Source of the DNA: Lachnospiraceae bacterium
GTDB taxonomy: Bacteria > Bacillota > Clostridia > Lachnospirales > Lachnospiraceae
Length of the DNA stretch: 64,000 nucleotides
Direction of reading: 5' to 3'
Assembly (NCBI GenBank): GCA_009780115.1
Contig: WRAQ01000006.1
Location: 1-64,000 of the forward strand
Under the pieces are notes generated by a model. It searched no databases. It was not told the origin of the DNA and was given only the letters and a program-made list of their open reading frames with translations. Both the position numbers and the translations under genes were made by a program. Position 1 is the stretch's first letter. Each line of letters opens with the position of its first letter. Below are positions 25,557 to 34,479 of the stretch, piece by piece.

Positions 25557-26843
25557 ATGAATGAAAACTTGTTTTATCAAATATTTGAAAGCCTTACCGT
25601 TATTTTTGGAACTTTTATCGTTCATCAATATATAAGTGCATTATTCGAAAGGAAGAGGCCAAAAAAAATCGTAGCTATTAGCTATGTTGTTTTTTGTGTC
25701 GGGCTAATGATTTTTAATCTTATTAATAGCATAATGCTAATGTCAGCATTATACACAGCATTAAGTATATTTGCCCTTATATCGGTATTATATAAATCCG
25801 GTATTACTTTACGGATTTTTGCCACAGTTTTATTTATGGTTATTGTAATGGCTTCAGATGTCATTTGCAGCACTGTTATAGAGTATTTAGGCGGTATAGA
25901 TGTAACTGATGTGATGGAATATGGAATGCCAAGAGTACTCTTTATTAGTATAGCAAAAATTGTACAAGTTTTTATTGTTAAGTTAATTGGCATTATTATA
26001 ATCAAGTGGAGGAAGGATAAAAAAGCTGATATCGAAATTAAAAAAGTATTACCTTTACTTGTATGCCAGATATTATCTGTATTTGTTATAAATCATATAG
26101 CCGCAAGCGGTCTTGCAGACGGTTATTTCGGTTTTACGATATTCTTTGCAATTAGCGGCATACTATATATTAATGGTATTATTTTTTGGTATTTTGATAC
26201 TATCAAAGATATTTATATTTATAAGACCCAAAATGAAGCGGCTGAAATGAAGCTAAAGCTTCAAACACAGTATTATGAACTAATTGAAAGCAAACAAAAA
26301 GAAACAGATAGTATTAGGCATGATATAAGAAAGCACCTAGATTATATTAAAACACTGATAGAAAATGGATTACATAATGATGCAAAAATATATTCGCAAG
26401 AACTAGAGACTCAGTTCCAATCAACAACATTAATAGACGTAACTTCGTATTTAATCCTAAATATTTTCCTTGCTGTTGAAAAAAGAAAGGCTGATGAAGA
26501 AAATATAAATTTGAGTGTTAATGTAAACGTATATCGTGAATTACAGGTATCCAACCCGGATTTGGGAATAATAATCGGAAATATATTTGAAAATGCTATT
26601 GAAGCCTGCCGTTATATCACTGATGTAAATGAGAGACAGATAAGATTGGATATTTATCAAAGAGATAATATGCTGCTTATTGAAATGGAGAATACATATA
26701 ATCCTGATATCAAATTAAAAATTCGCGTTGGAAGGCATGGTTACGGGCTTAAAAATATTCAAAAAGTGGCGGATAAATATGGTGGATACATTGAAACAAA
26801 GCCTTTTAATAATATTTTTACTGCCAGAGTTATTATTCCATAA
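25557..26843 (+). CDS. agrC: AgrC-like sensor histidine kinase (GHKL)
   Basis: 428 residues: six or so membrane segments over the first 215 residues form the peptide-sensing domain, then a helical linker (EMKLKLQTQYYELIESKQKE) and the HPK10-type phosphoacceptor motif IRHDIRKHLDYI. The ATPase has N box IIGNIFENAIEAC and G box GRHGYGLKNIQ. This is the AgrC architecture. It lies 4 bp after the regulator. It is expected to sense the ring peptide made from the convergent agrD. Confidence 0.88.
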   Translation: MNENLFYQIFESLTVIFGTFIVHQYISALFERKRPKKIVAISYVVFCVGLMIFNLINSIMLMSALYTALSIFALISVLYKSGITLRIFATVLFMVIVMASDVICSTVIEYLGGIDVTDVMEYGMPRVLFISIAKIVQVFIVKLIGIIIIKWRKDKKADIEIKKVLPLLVCQILSVFVINHIAASGLADGYFGFTIFFAISGILYINGIIFWYFDTIKDIYIYKTQNEAAEMKLKLQTQYYELIESKQKETDSIRHDIRKHLDYIKTLIENGLHNDAKIYSQELETQFQSTTLIDVTSYLILNIFLAVEKRKADEENINLSVNVNVYRELQVSNPDLGIIIGNIFENAIEACRYITDVNERQIRLDIYQRDNMLLIEMENTYNPDIKLKIRVGRHGYGLKNIQKVADKYGGYIETKPFNNIFTARVIIP

Positions 26844-26882
26844 TAGAATTTTTTAGGGGCTATCTAAGATTTATCTTAATAA

Positions 26883-26945
26883 ATATCACAAAAATCAACT
26901 AAATATCACATCCATATTGTAAAAAATAATTTTGTCTGTTATTGT
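26883..26945 (+). promoter_or_regulatory. loaP operon promoter with AgrA-type direct repeats
   Basis: AAATATCACA occurs at 26881-26890 and 26901-26910, period 20. TTGTAA (26917-26922) is the -35, 14 nt after the start of the proximal ATATCAC, and TATTGT (26940-26945) the -10 with spacer 17 and an upstream TG (extended -10). This would place the whole biosynthetic operon under the pheromone circuit. Confidence 0.75.
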
Positions 26946-26999
26946 CAAATTCAAGCAAAATTTCAAGTTTCACAGAATTGTTAAAAGTACTTTTTTACA

Positions 27000-27024
27000 C
27001 TTCATAAAGCAGAGCTTAATGAAG
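27000..27024 (+). ncRNA. Leader hairpin upstream of loaP
   Basis: CTTCAT (27000-27005) pairs with ATGAAG (27019-27024), then an A-A mismatch, then AAGC (27007-27010) with GCTT (27014-27017) and an AGA loop. It lies about 50 nt inside the predicted transcript. LoaP proteins of Bacillus bind a small hairpin in the leader of their target operon, and this is the best candidate here. I cannot match it to a consensus. Confidence 0.4.
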
Positions 27025-27117
27025 AAGTAAAGAGGAACATAAAAATCTATAGTTAGCTGAAGATATCACTTTCAATTTTTGATAGGAGATACTAAAGCGA
27101 AAGGGGGAAGGTTTGCC

Positions 27118-27669
27118 ATGTCAGTTGATAATTTATATTGGTACGTATTATTTGTCCGGACCGGAGCAGAAGAGCGAGTGGTCAAGCACTTGACGAATGA
27201 GCTTGGAAGCGATAGCTATCTCCCTTTCGTCCCACAAAAAACCTGCATATTTAGACGGCAGGGCAAAAAATCATTGTTTCAGAAGATTTGCTTCCCTGGT
27301 TATGTATTTATTGAGTCTGATAAATCGGCGGGTGAGCTTTTGCAATATACCTATCCTGCCATTAGTAAAATGAAGGATTCTTATAGGTTTTTATGTTACG
27401 GCGATAAGATTAATGTTGCCATGAGGGCCGAAGAAAGAATCATATTAAATAGGATTCTCGGTGCAGACAAGCGCATTGATATTTCAAGAGGGTTTAATTT
27501 GGGAGATACGGTTAAAGTTATATCCGGGGCATTGGTTAGCAACGAGGGTATGATACTGAGGATAAATAAAAATCAAAACGAAGCGGTTATCAGGATTTCG
27601 ATGTTTGGGACAGTAATATCGGTTTCAGTTGGACTGGAAATAATAGAGCAATTGGATATTTATAAATGA
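27118..27669 (+). CDS. loaP: LoaP-type NusG paralogue (transcription antiterminator)
   Basis: Start ATG 27118 with AAGGGGGAAGG in front. The 183-residue protein has a NusG N-terminal domain (LYWYVLFVRTGAEERVVKHL, then KICFPGYVFIESDKS) and a C-terminal KOW domain (FNLGDTVKVISGALVSNEGM). Specialised NusG paralogues of this size placed first in long secondary-metabolite operons belong to the LoaP group, which promotes readthrough of internal terminators. The operon contains such a terminator at 30005-30033. Its last four bases overlap the next gene. Confidence 0.85.
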   Translation: MSVDNLYWYVLFVRTGAEERVVKHLTNELGSDSYLPFVPQKTCIFRRQGKKSLFQKICFPGYVFIESDKSAGELLQYTYPAISKMKDSYRFLCYGDKINVAMRAEERIILNRILGADKRIDISRGFNLGDTVKVISGALVSNEGMILRINKNQNEAVIRISMFGTVISVSVGLEIIEQLDIYK

Positions 27670-27944
27670 AAAATGCACAACTACAAAAATATGAAATTGA
27701 AAAAAAGATAAAAAGCATCATGATTAACTGTCTCAAGATAGATATTAATGAGGATGATATTACGCCATCAACAAACCTAGTTACAGATTTGAAAATTAAT
27801 TCAATGTCATTTGTTCAGTTAATAATCGGTATAGAAGAATCTTTTGGAATTGAAATAGATGATGAAGACTTAGAGATAGATAATTTCGAAACATATGAGT
27901 CTCTTATTGATTTACTTATATATAAATATCTAAAAATTATTTAA
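27666..27944 (+). CDS. Acyl/peptidyl carrier protein 1
   Basis: 92 residues forming a single four-helix carrier domain. The phosphopantetheine site is Ser46 in LKINSMSFVQL, where NSM replaces the usual DSL. Helix II (VQLIIGIEESFGIEIDDED) is typical. A phosphopantetheinyl transferase must act from elsewhere, as none is in the cluster. Start overlaps loaP by ATGA. It probably holds an amino acid as a thioester for the BtrH-like proteins. Confidence 0.85.
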   Translation: MKNAQLQKYEIEKKIKSIMINCLKIDINEDDITPSTNLVTDLKINSMSFVQLIIGIEESFGIEIDDEDLEIDNFETYESLIDLLIYKYLKII

Positions 27945-27959
27945 TTCTTAGAGGGTATT

Positions 27960-29711
27960 ATGCATATTATTTATGAACTAAACAATCATATTCTTCAATC
28001 TATAACTGATTCACCAATGCAGACAGCTATAGAAAGTCAAGAAACAAGATTAACATATTCAGATTTGAAGCAATATATTACACACTATTCATATCTCTTA
28101 CAAGAAACGTGCAATGGTTTATTAACTGGCCGGTTTATACTTTTATATATAGACTCACCTGTTAAGTCGGTTATTGCGCAACTTTCAGTTTTACTTAATG
28201 ATGCTATATGTATCCCGCTCGATAAAAAGACACCATTAGCATATTATGCGCTCCACCGAATAGATAATATTGCCTGCATAATTACTGATGATGAAAATCA
28301 TGGTATAAATGATTTTCCGGTGGCACTTATTCCCAAGAATAACAAATCATTACCCTTGATAGAACTTAATCAAGAGCTGGATTGTAATAATGAATACTGT
28401 CATTGCATTATGACTTCCGGTACAACTGGAATCCCCAAAGCGGTCTTATTAAAAAAAGAAGCTGTCCTTAATCAAATAAATGAAAAAATTAATCTTTTAG
28501 AAATGAACAGCGAGACCAGAGTTTGCTTAGCAATGAACCAATCTTTTGTAGCTTCTATTTGGCAAGTCCTTGCTACGATAATAGCTGGCGGTACTTTAAT
28601 TGTTCTTGATGAAAATATAAAGCAAAATCCATATGAAATTTTTAAGAAGTCAGAAGAAAACAAAGCAGCTATTCTAAGCGTTACGCCTTCAACTTTGAAG
28701 GCGTTTCTTAAAACTAATAAAGGAAGCAGGAAGATAGGTTTAGATTATTTAAAAACCTTATTTTTGACCGGGGAGCTTTTACATTCAGATTTAATCCGGA
28801 AATTTCGGCAAGAATATAATATAGAGTTAATTAATGCATATGGCCAAACAGAAGGTACCGATGATACATTTCAATTCATCATCCCCGCTGATTTTGATTA
28901 CGATAGCAATACTATAATTCCGATAGGCTATCCAATTGCTAATATCGATTTCGTAATAGTTGATGAAAATAATAAAGAAGTAGGGTCGGGAGAAGTTGGA
29001 GAATTATGTATCAGCGGGAATTGCTTAGCAGCAGGATATTTAGGTGACAGCAAAAATGAAAGTACTAATTTCAAAGCTTTATCAGATGGTAAGATGTCAT
29101 TCTTTACAGGAGATTTAGTGTCGCTTAATGAAGATGGCTCCCTTGCATGTTATGGTAGGAAAGATAATCAGATTAAATTAAACGGTTATCGCATTGAGCC
29201 GGAAGCAATTGAAATACATTGCACATCAATCAAAGGAATATCAGATACTTTGATTTCAAAAATTGAAGCAGAAACGGACTCTTTTTTGCTATTGCAGTAT
29301 GTCCTCGATGGAGAGGCCGAAGTAAATGCAAAAAGTATAAGGGATTTTTTAGTAAAAAAAATCCCTTCATATATGATGCCTAGCATTATCGAGGAAATCA
29401 AAAGTATTCAGTATAGTAGTAATGGAAAAAAAATAAGAAAACGCAGTATAGGTTTATCTTCAAATGATGAAAACCCCAAAGGCCATGTAGCAGAACTAGT
29501 CAAAAAGATTCTCCTGGGGATTACCGGTAAAGAATTTGCATCAAGTAATTTTGCCGATTTCTTAAATTCTATCGAATATGTAAACCTGATTGTTGAATTG
29601 GAGGATTCTTTAGGCATAGAATTTGAAGGGGATGTATTGCGGATGGGTGCTTTTCCATCGTTATGTGACTTGGAAAACTATATAACGGAAAAGCTTCAAA
29701 ATCAGTTATAA
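27960..29711 (+). CDS. Adenylation-thiolation enzyme (NRPS-like A-PCP)
   Basis: 583 residues. AMP-binding motifs: TSGTTGIPK (152-160), NAYGQTEGTD, FFTGDLVSLNEDGSLACYGR with the KLNGYRIEPEAIE hinge, and the A10 lysine in NGKKIRK. A carrier domain follows from about residue 510, with Ser in FLNSIEYVNL. The A4 motif reads FVASIWQVL where amino-acid-activating domains have FDAS, so the Asp that holds the alpha-amino group is Val. This hints at a substrate without an ordinary alpha-amino group. It activates an acid with ATP and loads it on its own or a free carrier. Confidence 0.9.
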   Translation: MHIIYELNNHILQSITDSPMQTAIESQETRLTYSDLKQYITHYSYLLQETCNGLLTGRFILLYIDSPVKSVIAQLSVLLNDAICIPLDKKTPLAYYALHRIDNIACIITDDENHGINDFPVALIPKNNKSLPLIELNQELDCNNEYCHCIMTSGTTGIPKAVLLKKEAVLNQINEKINLLEMNSETRVCLAMNQSFVASIWQVLATIIAGGTLIVLDENIKQNPYEIFKKSEENKAAILSVTPSTLKAFLKTNKGSRKIGLDYLKTLFLTGELLHSDLIRKFRQEYNIELINAYGQTEGTDDTFQFIIPADFDYDSNTIIPIGYPIANIDFVIVDENNKEVGSGEVGELCISGNCLAAGYLGDSKNESTNFKALSDGKMSFFTGDLVSLNEDGSLACYGRKDNQIKLNGYRIEPEAIEIHCTSIKGISDTLISKIEAETDSFLLLQYVLDGEAEVNAKSIRDFLVKKIPSYMMPSIIEEIKSIQYSSNGKKIRKRSIGLSSNDENPKGHVAELVKKILLGITGKEFASSNFADFLNSIEYVNLIVELEDSLGIEFEGDVLRMGAFPSLCDLENYITEKLQNQL

Positions 29712-29772
29712 GCATACAGGGGTGCTTTAACATAAATCATGTAAACTAAAAACCAAAAAAGGAGGTATCAAA

Positions 29773-29982
29773 ATGAGTTTGAATTATTTAAATGATTTAT
29801 TTGCAGAAGTTGAAGCAAAAGAGGCACATGATATTGATGGAGGTTGTACTGTTTATTATTGGCCTAGTGGCTTAAAAGAAGTTATTGTGTGTAAAAATGC
29901 ATGTTATTTTAGGCCCCCTCTCGCTGCTAAAATGTTCAATCTATATAATCAGAAATACGTGTTTTTAAATAAGACTGATTAG
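29773..29982 (+). CDS. Double-glycine precursor peptide
   Basis: 69 residues. The first 24 (MSLNYLNDLFAEVEAKEAHD then IDGG) form a leader with hydrophobic residues at -4 (Ile), -7 (Ala), -12 (Val) and -15 (Phe) relative to Gly-Gly, the pattern recognised by C39-peptidase exporters such as the one at 35422. The 45-residue core begins with Cys and has three Cys (core positions 1, 17, 21), several Tyr and Lys, and a Pro-Pro. AAAGGAGG precedes the ATG and a terminator follows, so it can be produced in excess. No known peptide family is recognised. Confidence 0.8.
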   Translation: MSLNYLNDLFAEVEAKEAHDIDGGCTVYYWPSGLKEVIVCKNACYFRPPLAAKMFNLYNQKYVFLNKTD

Positions 29983-30004
29983 CACCTTGAATTTAAAACA
30001 TAAT

Positions 30005-30038
30005 AGAGTACATATACCCTGAATATGTACTCTTAGTT
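30005..30038 (+). terminator. Intra-operon terminator after the precursor gene
   Basis: AGAGTACATAT (30005-30015) and ATATGTACTCT (30023-30033) form an 11-bp perfect stem with a 7-nt loop, followed by TAGTTTT. Its place between precursor and downstream genes fits partial termination, with readthrough possibly set by LoaP. Confidence 0.75.
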
Positions 30039-30108
30039 TTGAATCATTAGAATTGACAAACAACATAATCTAGCAAAATGGTAAAAAAAGATAGAGACAG
30101 GAGAAAAC

Positions 30109-31395
30109 ATGAAACTTTTTGCAAGAATAATCTGCTTACTAATGACAGTTATGCTATTAAATGCTTGCAATTCGGAAACGGCATCAAATGGTATTTCAAG
30201 TTCTAATATTATAAATCAAAATGAACAAAATGGAGTAATAGAAAGACAAGTACTAAAACTATCGGCGATAACTAGCGATAACACTTGGCTTTCAATGGTT
30301 ATCGCTGGTTTTAATTTGAGCAATGAATACTATTATGTGGAACTGAATGATTATGCTATGAATGGTAGTGTAGATTTTGATGAGGCGGTAACAAAGTTTA
30401 ATCTCGACTTAATCACCGGAAATATTCCTGATGTTATTATATTACCTGCTCGTATGTTATCAAGCGGTTATATAAGTAAGGGATTGTTTGCTGATTTAAA
30501 TGAGTTTATTAATAATGACTCAAATTTTGACCGGGCTGATTATCTGCCGGCTCTTTTCGAAGCACTTGATCGTAATGGCAAAATTTATGAAATACCGCCC
30601 ATGTTTTCGGTACATGCGCTTCAAGCAAAAACATCTGATGTAGGTACTGATGCCGGCTGGACATTAGATGAATTTGCTGCCTTTATCAATACAAAGCCTG
30701 ATGCGCAACATATCATTGCCGGTTACACTAAGAGAGATTTTATCAGAGAGATGATTCAATACCAGTTTGTCAGTCCGATGACCGGTGAAGTAAAATTTGA
30801 CCGTGATGAATTTAAAAAAATCTTATCAGTTGCCAATCGTTTTCCTAATGATTTTTCGATAAATGATCATAGTGCATTTCTGCAAGGTGCAAAGGATGGC
30901 GACCCATTAATGATATCAGTCTTAATCTCAAGGTTTTTTAATATAATAACCGCAGAAGATGCATTTTTTAGGGAAGAGGTCACTGTTAAGGGATGGCCTT
31001 CAGCCATAGGTAATGGATTAATGTTTCGAGCTCATGATTATGTAAGTATTTCACAACATGCCGAAAATTCTGATGGGGCATGGGAATTTTTGAAATATGC
31101 TTTAGATCATGCAAAATGCCGTATCGGATATAATATGCCGGTGAATTTATCCTTACTTGATGAGATAGCCGAAGATGATTATGATTCGATAAATCAGGAG
31201 ATGGAATTAGAAAAATCATATGTAGACAAAGTAATGGCGATACTTAAAGGAGCAAGGGTGATAGCAAGAGAAAATCCAATTATTAATAATATAATTGATG
31301 AGGAAGTGGGTAATTATCTAAGCGGGCAAAAATCGGCTGATATGGTGGCAGACATCATCGAAAATCGGATTGGGATCTATCTCGCTGAGCAATAA
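30109..31395 (+). CDS. Extracellular solute-binding lipoprotein (ABC family 1 type)
   Basis: 428 residues. The lipobox is MLLNAC (Cys20). The rest follows family 1 binding proteins: ITGNIPDVIILPARMLSSGY, LFADLNEFI, FDRADYLPALFEALDRNGKI and the late WEFLKYALD. No transport permease or ATPase for such a protein is in the locus, so it is an orphan. It may capture the product or its fragments at the surface, act in self-immunity, or supply a signal. GACAGGAG precedes the ATG; a TTGACA at 30055 may give a weak internal promoter. Confidence 0.8.
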   Translation: MKLFARIICLLMTVMLLNACNSETASNGISSSNIINQNEQNGVIERQVLKLSAITSDNTWLSMVIAGFNLSNEYYYVELNDYAMNGSVDFDEAVTKFNLDLITGNIPDVIILPARMLSSGYISKGLFADLNEFINNDSNFDRADYLPALFEALDRNGKIYEIPPMFSVHALQAKTSDVGTDAGWTLDEFAAFINTKPDAQHIIAGYTKRDFIREMIQYQFVSPMTGEVKFDRDEFKKILSVANRFPNDFSINDHSAFLQGAKDGDPLMISVLISRFFNIITAEDAFFREEVTVKGWPSAIGNGLMFRAHDYVSISQHAENSDGAWEFLKYALDHAKCRIGYNMPVNLSLLDEIAEDDYDSINQEMELEKSYVDKVMAILKGARVIARENPIINNIIDEEVGNYLSGQKSADMVADIIENRIGIYLAEQ

Positions 31396-31424
31396 GCCGT
31401 GCAAATTTCGGAAGGGCAAAAGAA

Positions 31425-31694
31425 ATGAATAAACAATCTATAATTTACACGTTTAAAGAATCGTTAAACGCCAATCATCATATCTCAAAAGCAATCTTCG
31501 GTGAATCATCAATACCTAATGATATTGAAAGCATAGAACTAGCTTTATCATCACTCGATTTTGTTGATTTAATCGTTGATGTGGAAGAACGTCTTGGTTT
31601 TGAAATTTCTGAAATATGCATGTTCGAATCAAAGGTTAAGATTGGTGAACTCATTAAGATTATCCATGAAGCTTATCAAGAAAGTGACAAATGA
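31425..31694 (+). CDS. Acyl/peptidyl carrier protein 2
   Basis: 89 residues, a second free carrier. The attachment site is Ser43 in ALSSLDFVDLI, close to the canonical DSL, with helix II VDVEERLGFEI. It overlaps the radical SAM gene by four bases (ATGA), so it may work at the modification stage rather than at substrate loading. Confidence 0.82.
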   Translation: MNKQSIIYTFKESLNANHHISKAIFGESSIPNDIESIELALSSLDFVDLIVDVEERLGFEISEICMFESKVKIGELIKIIHEAYQESDK

Positions 31695-33103
31695 AAATGA
31701 ATAATATAGTACATACTTTTAACATCGGCAACAACAAATACGCTTTTGATTACCGTAATATTTTATTCTGTCTTTTAGATGAAGATACCGAAGAAGCGTT
31801 GCGCTTTGCCCTGTCCGGCAACTCGCTATCGGAAGCCCCATATGATTCGGCGCCGACATTAAACGCGCTTATCAAGAGCGGGTATTTTATATCAGAGTAC
31901 CCGGATAGCCCTGTCCCGGAGCATAAATATGATATCCTAAACATTTCATTCGCCCCGGTTAATGACTGCAACTTTTTATGTAAATACTGTTATGCCAAAG
32001 GCGGGGAAGGGACCTCTCATTACCAAACTGCCTATGACGAAGAAAAAGTTGACAAGATGCTAAGGAGTATATACATGGGGAAATATGCTCACTTCATTAA
32101 TTATAAGTTCGACTTCGTCAGCGGCGGGGAGCCGTTATTAGATTTTGATATTCTTGATTCCTTCTTAAGAAAACTACGGGAGTATGATAAAGAGTTAAAT
32201 AAGAATACAACTGTCCTGATTGTCACAAACGGAACACTATTAAACGAAGAAATCATTAGAAAACTTGATGAATATGATGTTTTTTTAGGAATCAGCGTTG
32301 ACGGGCCAAGAGAAGTTCATAACCGCCACCGAGTATATAAGGATGGCCGTAATACATTTGATGATGTTGCGAAAGGTATTTCACTACTCCGCTCTTCCCC
32401 GGTTGTTTCATCAAAACTAAAGGATGCCTGGGCGATGGCGGTAATAACCCGTGAAACCGGAAGCCTGGTTGATGTTATGGAGACCTGTGTTAATCTGGGT
32501 TTCAAACGGATGCAAATGCAGCTAATCCGTGAAGTTCACGAACACCCTCTTGCAATCGGCAAAGATGATATTAAAAGAGTGAAAGAACATTACAAAGACT
32601 TATTTACCCACATTATCTCATTTGCCGAAAAAGGGGATTTAAGCCGCATTAAGATGATTGCTAACGGTAACGATTCGTTCGGAAAGTTTTTAAGCCGTTT
32701 ATTATTGCGTACCCCGGTTTATTATCGATGTTTTGCGGGGAAAAATAAAATTGCGGTAACAGCAAGCGGAGAGATATATCCCTGTGATAGCTTCTGTGGT
32801 TTGAATAATTATTCAATGGGGACTATTGATGAAAATACTGATAATGAATCGGTAACTACATTATTTGAAGAAGCTCATATTCAAAACCGGACAAAATGCT
32901 CTAAATGCTGGGCCAGACATATCTGTGGCGGTGATTGTTATTATAATAGTTACTTGATAAGCGGTAATATATTGGAACCCGACCCTATCAAATGTGAAAT
33001 TAACCGCTTTTTTATTGAAAATGCAATTGAAATGCTAATAAAAATAAAGATGATTAATCCAAATCATATCGAATATATCGCCAAAATACTACGCTTAAAT
33101 TAG
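31691..33103 (+). CDS. Radical SAM/SPASM peptide maturase
   Basis: 470 residues. The N-terminal 75 residues look like the PqqD/RRE-like domain common in peptide maturases (FCLLDEDTEEALRFAL, then LIKSGYFISEY). The radical SAM cluster motif is C93-x3-C97-x2-C100 in NDCNFLCKYCYAKG, with the GGEPLL motif after it. The SPASM part near the C-terminus has Cys in YYRCFAGKNK, IYPCDSFCG and CSKCWARHICGGDCYYN. Such enzymes form thioether or carbon-carbon crosslinks in double-glycine or GG-leader peptides. The precursor at 29773 is the likely substrate. Codon use appears less AT-rich than its neighbours. Confidence 0.92.
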   Translation: MKMNNIVHTFNIGNNKYAFDYRNILFCLLDEDTEEALRFALSGNSLSEAPYDSAPTLNALIKSGYFISEYPDSPVPEHKYDILNISFAPVNDCNFLCKYCYAKGGEGTSHYQTAYDEEKVDKMLRSIYMGKYAHFINYKFDFVSGGEPLLDFDILDSFLRKLREYDKELNKNTTVLIVTNGTLLNEEIIRKLDEYDVFLGISVDGPREVHNRHRVYKDGRNTFDDVAKGISLLRSSPVVSSKLKDAWAMAVITRETGSLVDVMETCVNLGFKRMQMQLIREVHEHPLAIGKDDIKRVKEHYKDLFTHIISFAEKGDLSRIKMIANGNDSFGKFLSRLLLRTPVYYRCFAGKNKIAVTASGEIYPCDSFCGLNNYSMGTIDENTDNESVTTLFEEAHIQNRTKCSKCWARHICGGDCYYNSYLISGNILEPDPIKCEINRFFIENAIEMLIKIKMINPNHIEYIAKILRLN

Positions 33104-33114
33104 AAAGGCTAAAG

Positions 33115-34464
33115 ATGATTAAAGGAAAATCTAAAACTCCTATCCCTTACCGGATTTGTGACCATATCTATATTGAGCAAGTAGACAATCATGTTATCTA
33201 TATAAATTTATCCAATGTTACTAATTTTGTCTTGCCTTATGATGCCCATGAAAGAATATTAACCGGGAACTTAGAGGGCGGAGATGGATTAGGACAATAT
33301 TTATATCTGACTATAGAGATGCTCATTGCCCAAAATTATATTGAACCGGATTTAGAAAAGATACAGTTGGGCAAAACATTTATTTATATTCCGGGAAGTA
33401 AGTGGAGACCTGATAAGCGCATTGATAAAAATGATTTAAAAGATATATTAACCAGAGAATATCTTACTCCTATTTTTAATTTAGAAAATGCCGGCGAGAA
33501 ATATGATTTTAATAAGTATGAGTTTTTGTGCGCGCGTAACTCTTTAAGGGTAACAATGCAGACATATGGCATCAAATCACCACTTTTATGGATGAATGCC
33601 GGATTGTTTATTTATGATGATGATTTTAAAACCACCGGAAAAATCAATACCTCTTTTGCCCGATCTATGGTAGATACTGGGTCAATACCAATATTAGGAG
33701 AGAAAAAAGTGGGTTTAGATTGGAATATAATTGATGCACACTTAGAGAAACAACTACCTGTTCTTGTAGATGTCGATGTATATCATATGCCATATAAAGA
33801 TAACCCTCATTACCATAACCGGCACGGGGCCCATTCGATAATACTTGTGGAAAAGCGTGATAAAGATTATTTAGTTTTGGATTGGTATCATCCCGGTTAT
33901 TTTTATGGCGAAATAACCACCGAAGAGCTTGAAGCGGCGCGGACTTCTGAAAATGAAAAACAAAATTCAGATATATTCAGTGGTTATCCAATCTTAGCCT
34001 ATTACCAATTGATTTACCTGGATAGATTCCCTTTGAATTTGGAGATTGCCCGGTATATAAAGAGCAATTTATTAAAATCGGTAAAATGTATGATTGAGCC
34101 TACGGGTGTGCTATCATTATTTAATAATTCATTAAGTAATATTCCCGGATGGTTAAAGATGCCTAATGCTCAGGAGTATACTAATGCAATCGAGTCTTTT
34201 TTTCTTTTTGATTTAGAGTTAAAGTTCCTGATTATTTATTATGAGGAAATGTTTAAATTTAATTTCTGCAGTCATTTAAAACCAAATTTATTACAAAATA
34301 AAACCAAAGAGATCAGAAGTTCTATCGATAAATTAAGATACAAGCTAATATTAGCCAAACGAAAAAACAAAGCAATTGAACCAGAAATATGGGTCGATTT
34401 ACTGACACAGATAAACATTAGTTTAGGGGAATATTGCGAAGTAATATTAAAAAACCGCAATTAG
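33115..34464 (+). CDS. BtrH-like papain-fold protein with N-terminal recognition-like domain
   Basis: 449 residues. From about 130 on it resembles the BtrH N-terminal domain, with a possible catalytic triad Cys139 (FLCARNS), His240 (RHGAHSII) and Asp256 (VLDWYHP). BtrH transfers a carrier-bound gamma-amino acid to an amine in butirosin synthesis. The first 85 residues (IYIEQVDNHVIYINLSNVTN, then LIAQNYIEPD) resemble a PqqD-like peptide recognition fold. I infer that it may bind the leader and acylate the peptide. A helical C-terminal region of about 140 residues has no recognised motif. Confidence 0.65.
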   Translation: MIKGKSKTPIPYRICDHIYIEQVDNHVIYINLSNVTNFVLPYDAHERILTGNLEGGDGLGQYLYLTIEMLIAQNYIEPDLEKIQLGKTFIYIPGSKWRPDKRIDKNDLKDILTREYLTPIFNLENAGEKYDFNKYEFLCARNSLRVTMQTYGIKSPLLWMNAGLFIYDDDFKTTGKINTSFARSMVDTGSIPILGEKKVGLDWNIIDAHLEKQLPVLVDVDVYHMPYKDNPHYHNRHGAHSIILVEKRDKDYLVLDWYHPGYFYGEITTEELEAARTSENEKQNSDIFSGYPILAYYQLIYLDRFPLNLEIARYIKSNLLKSVKCMIEPTGVLSLFNNSLSNIPGWLKMPNAQEYTNAIESFFLFDLELKFLIIYYEEMFKFNFCSHLKPNLLQNKTKEIRSSIDKLRYKLILAKRKNKAIEPEIWVDLLTQINISLGEYCEVILKNRN

Positions 34465-34479
34465 ATTAAGGAGAACCAA

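Noticed and set aside
27063-27068. A further TATCAC hexamer just upstream of loaP
   Set aside because: It is single, without a partner at 20 bp or a -35 at the fixed distance, so it is likely chance.
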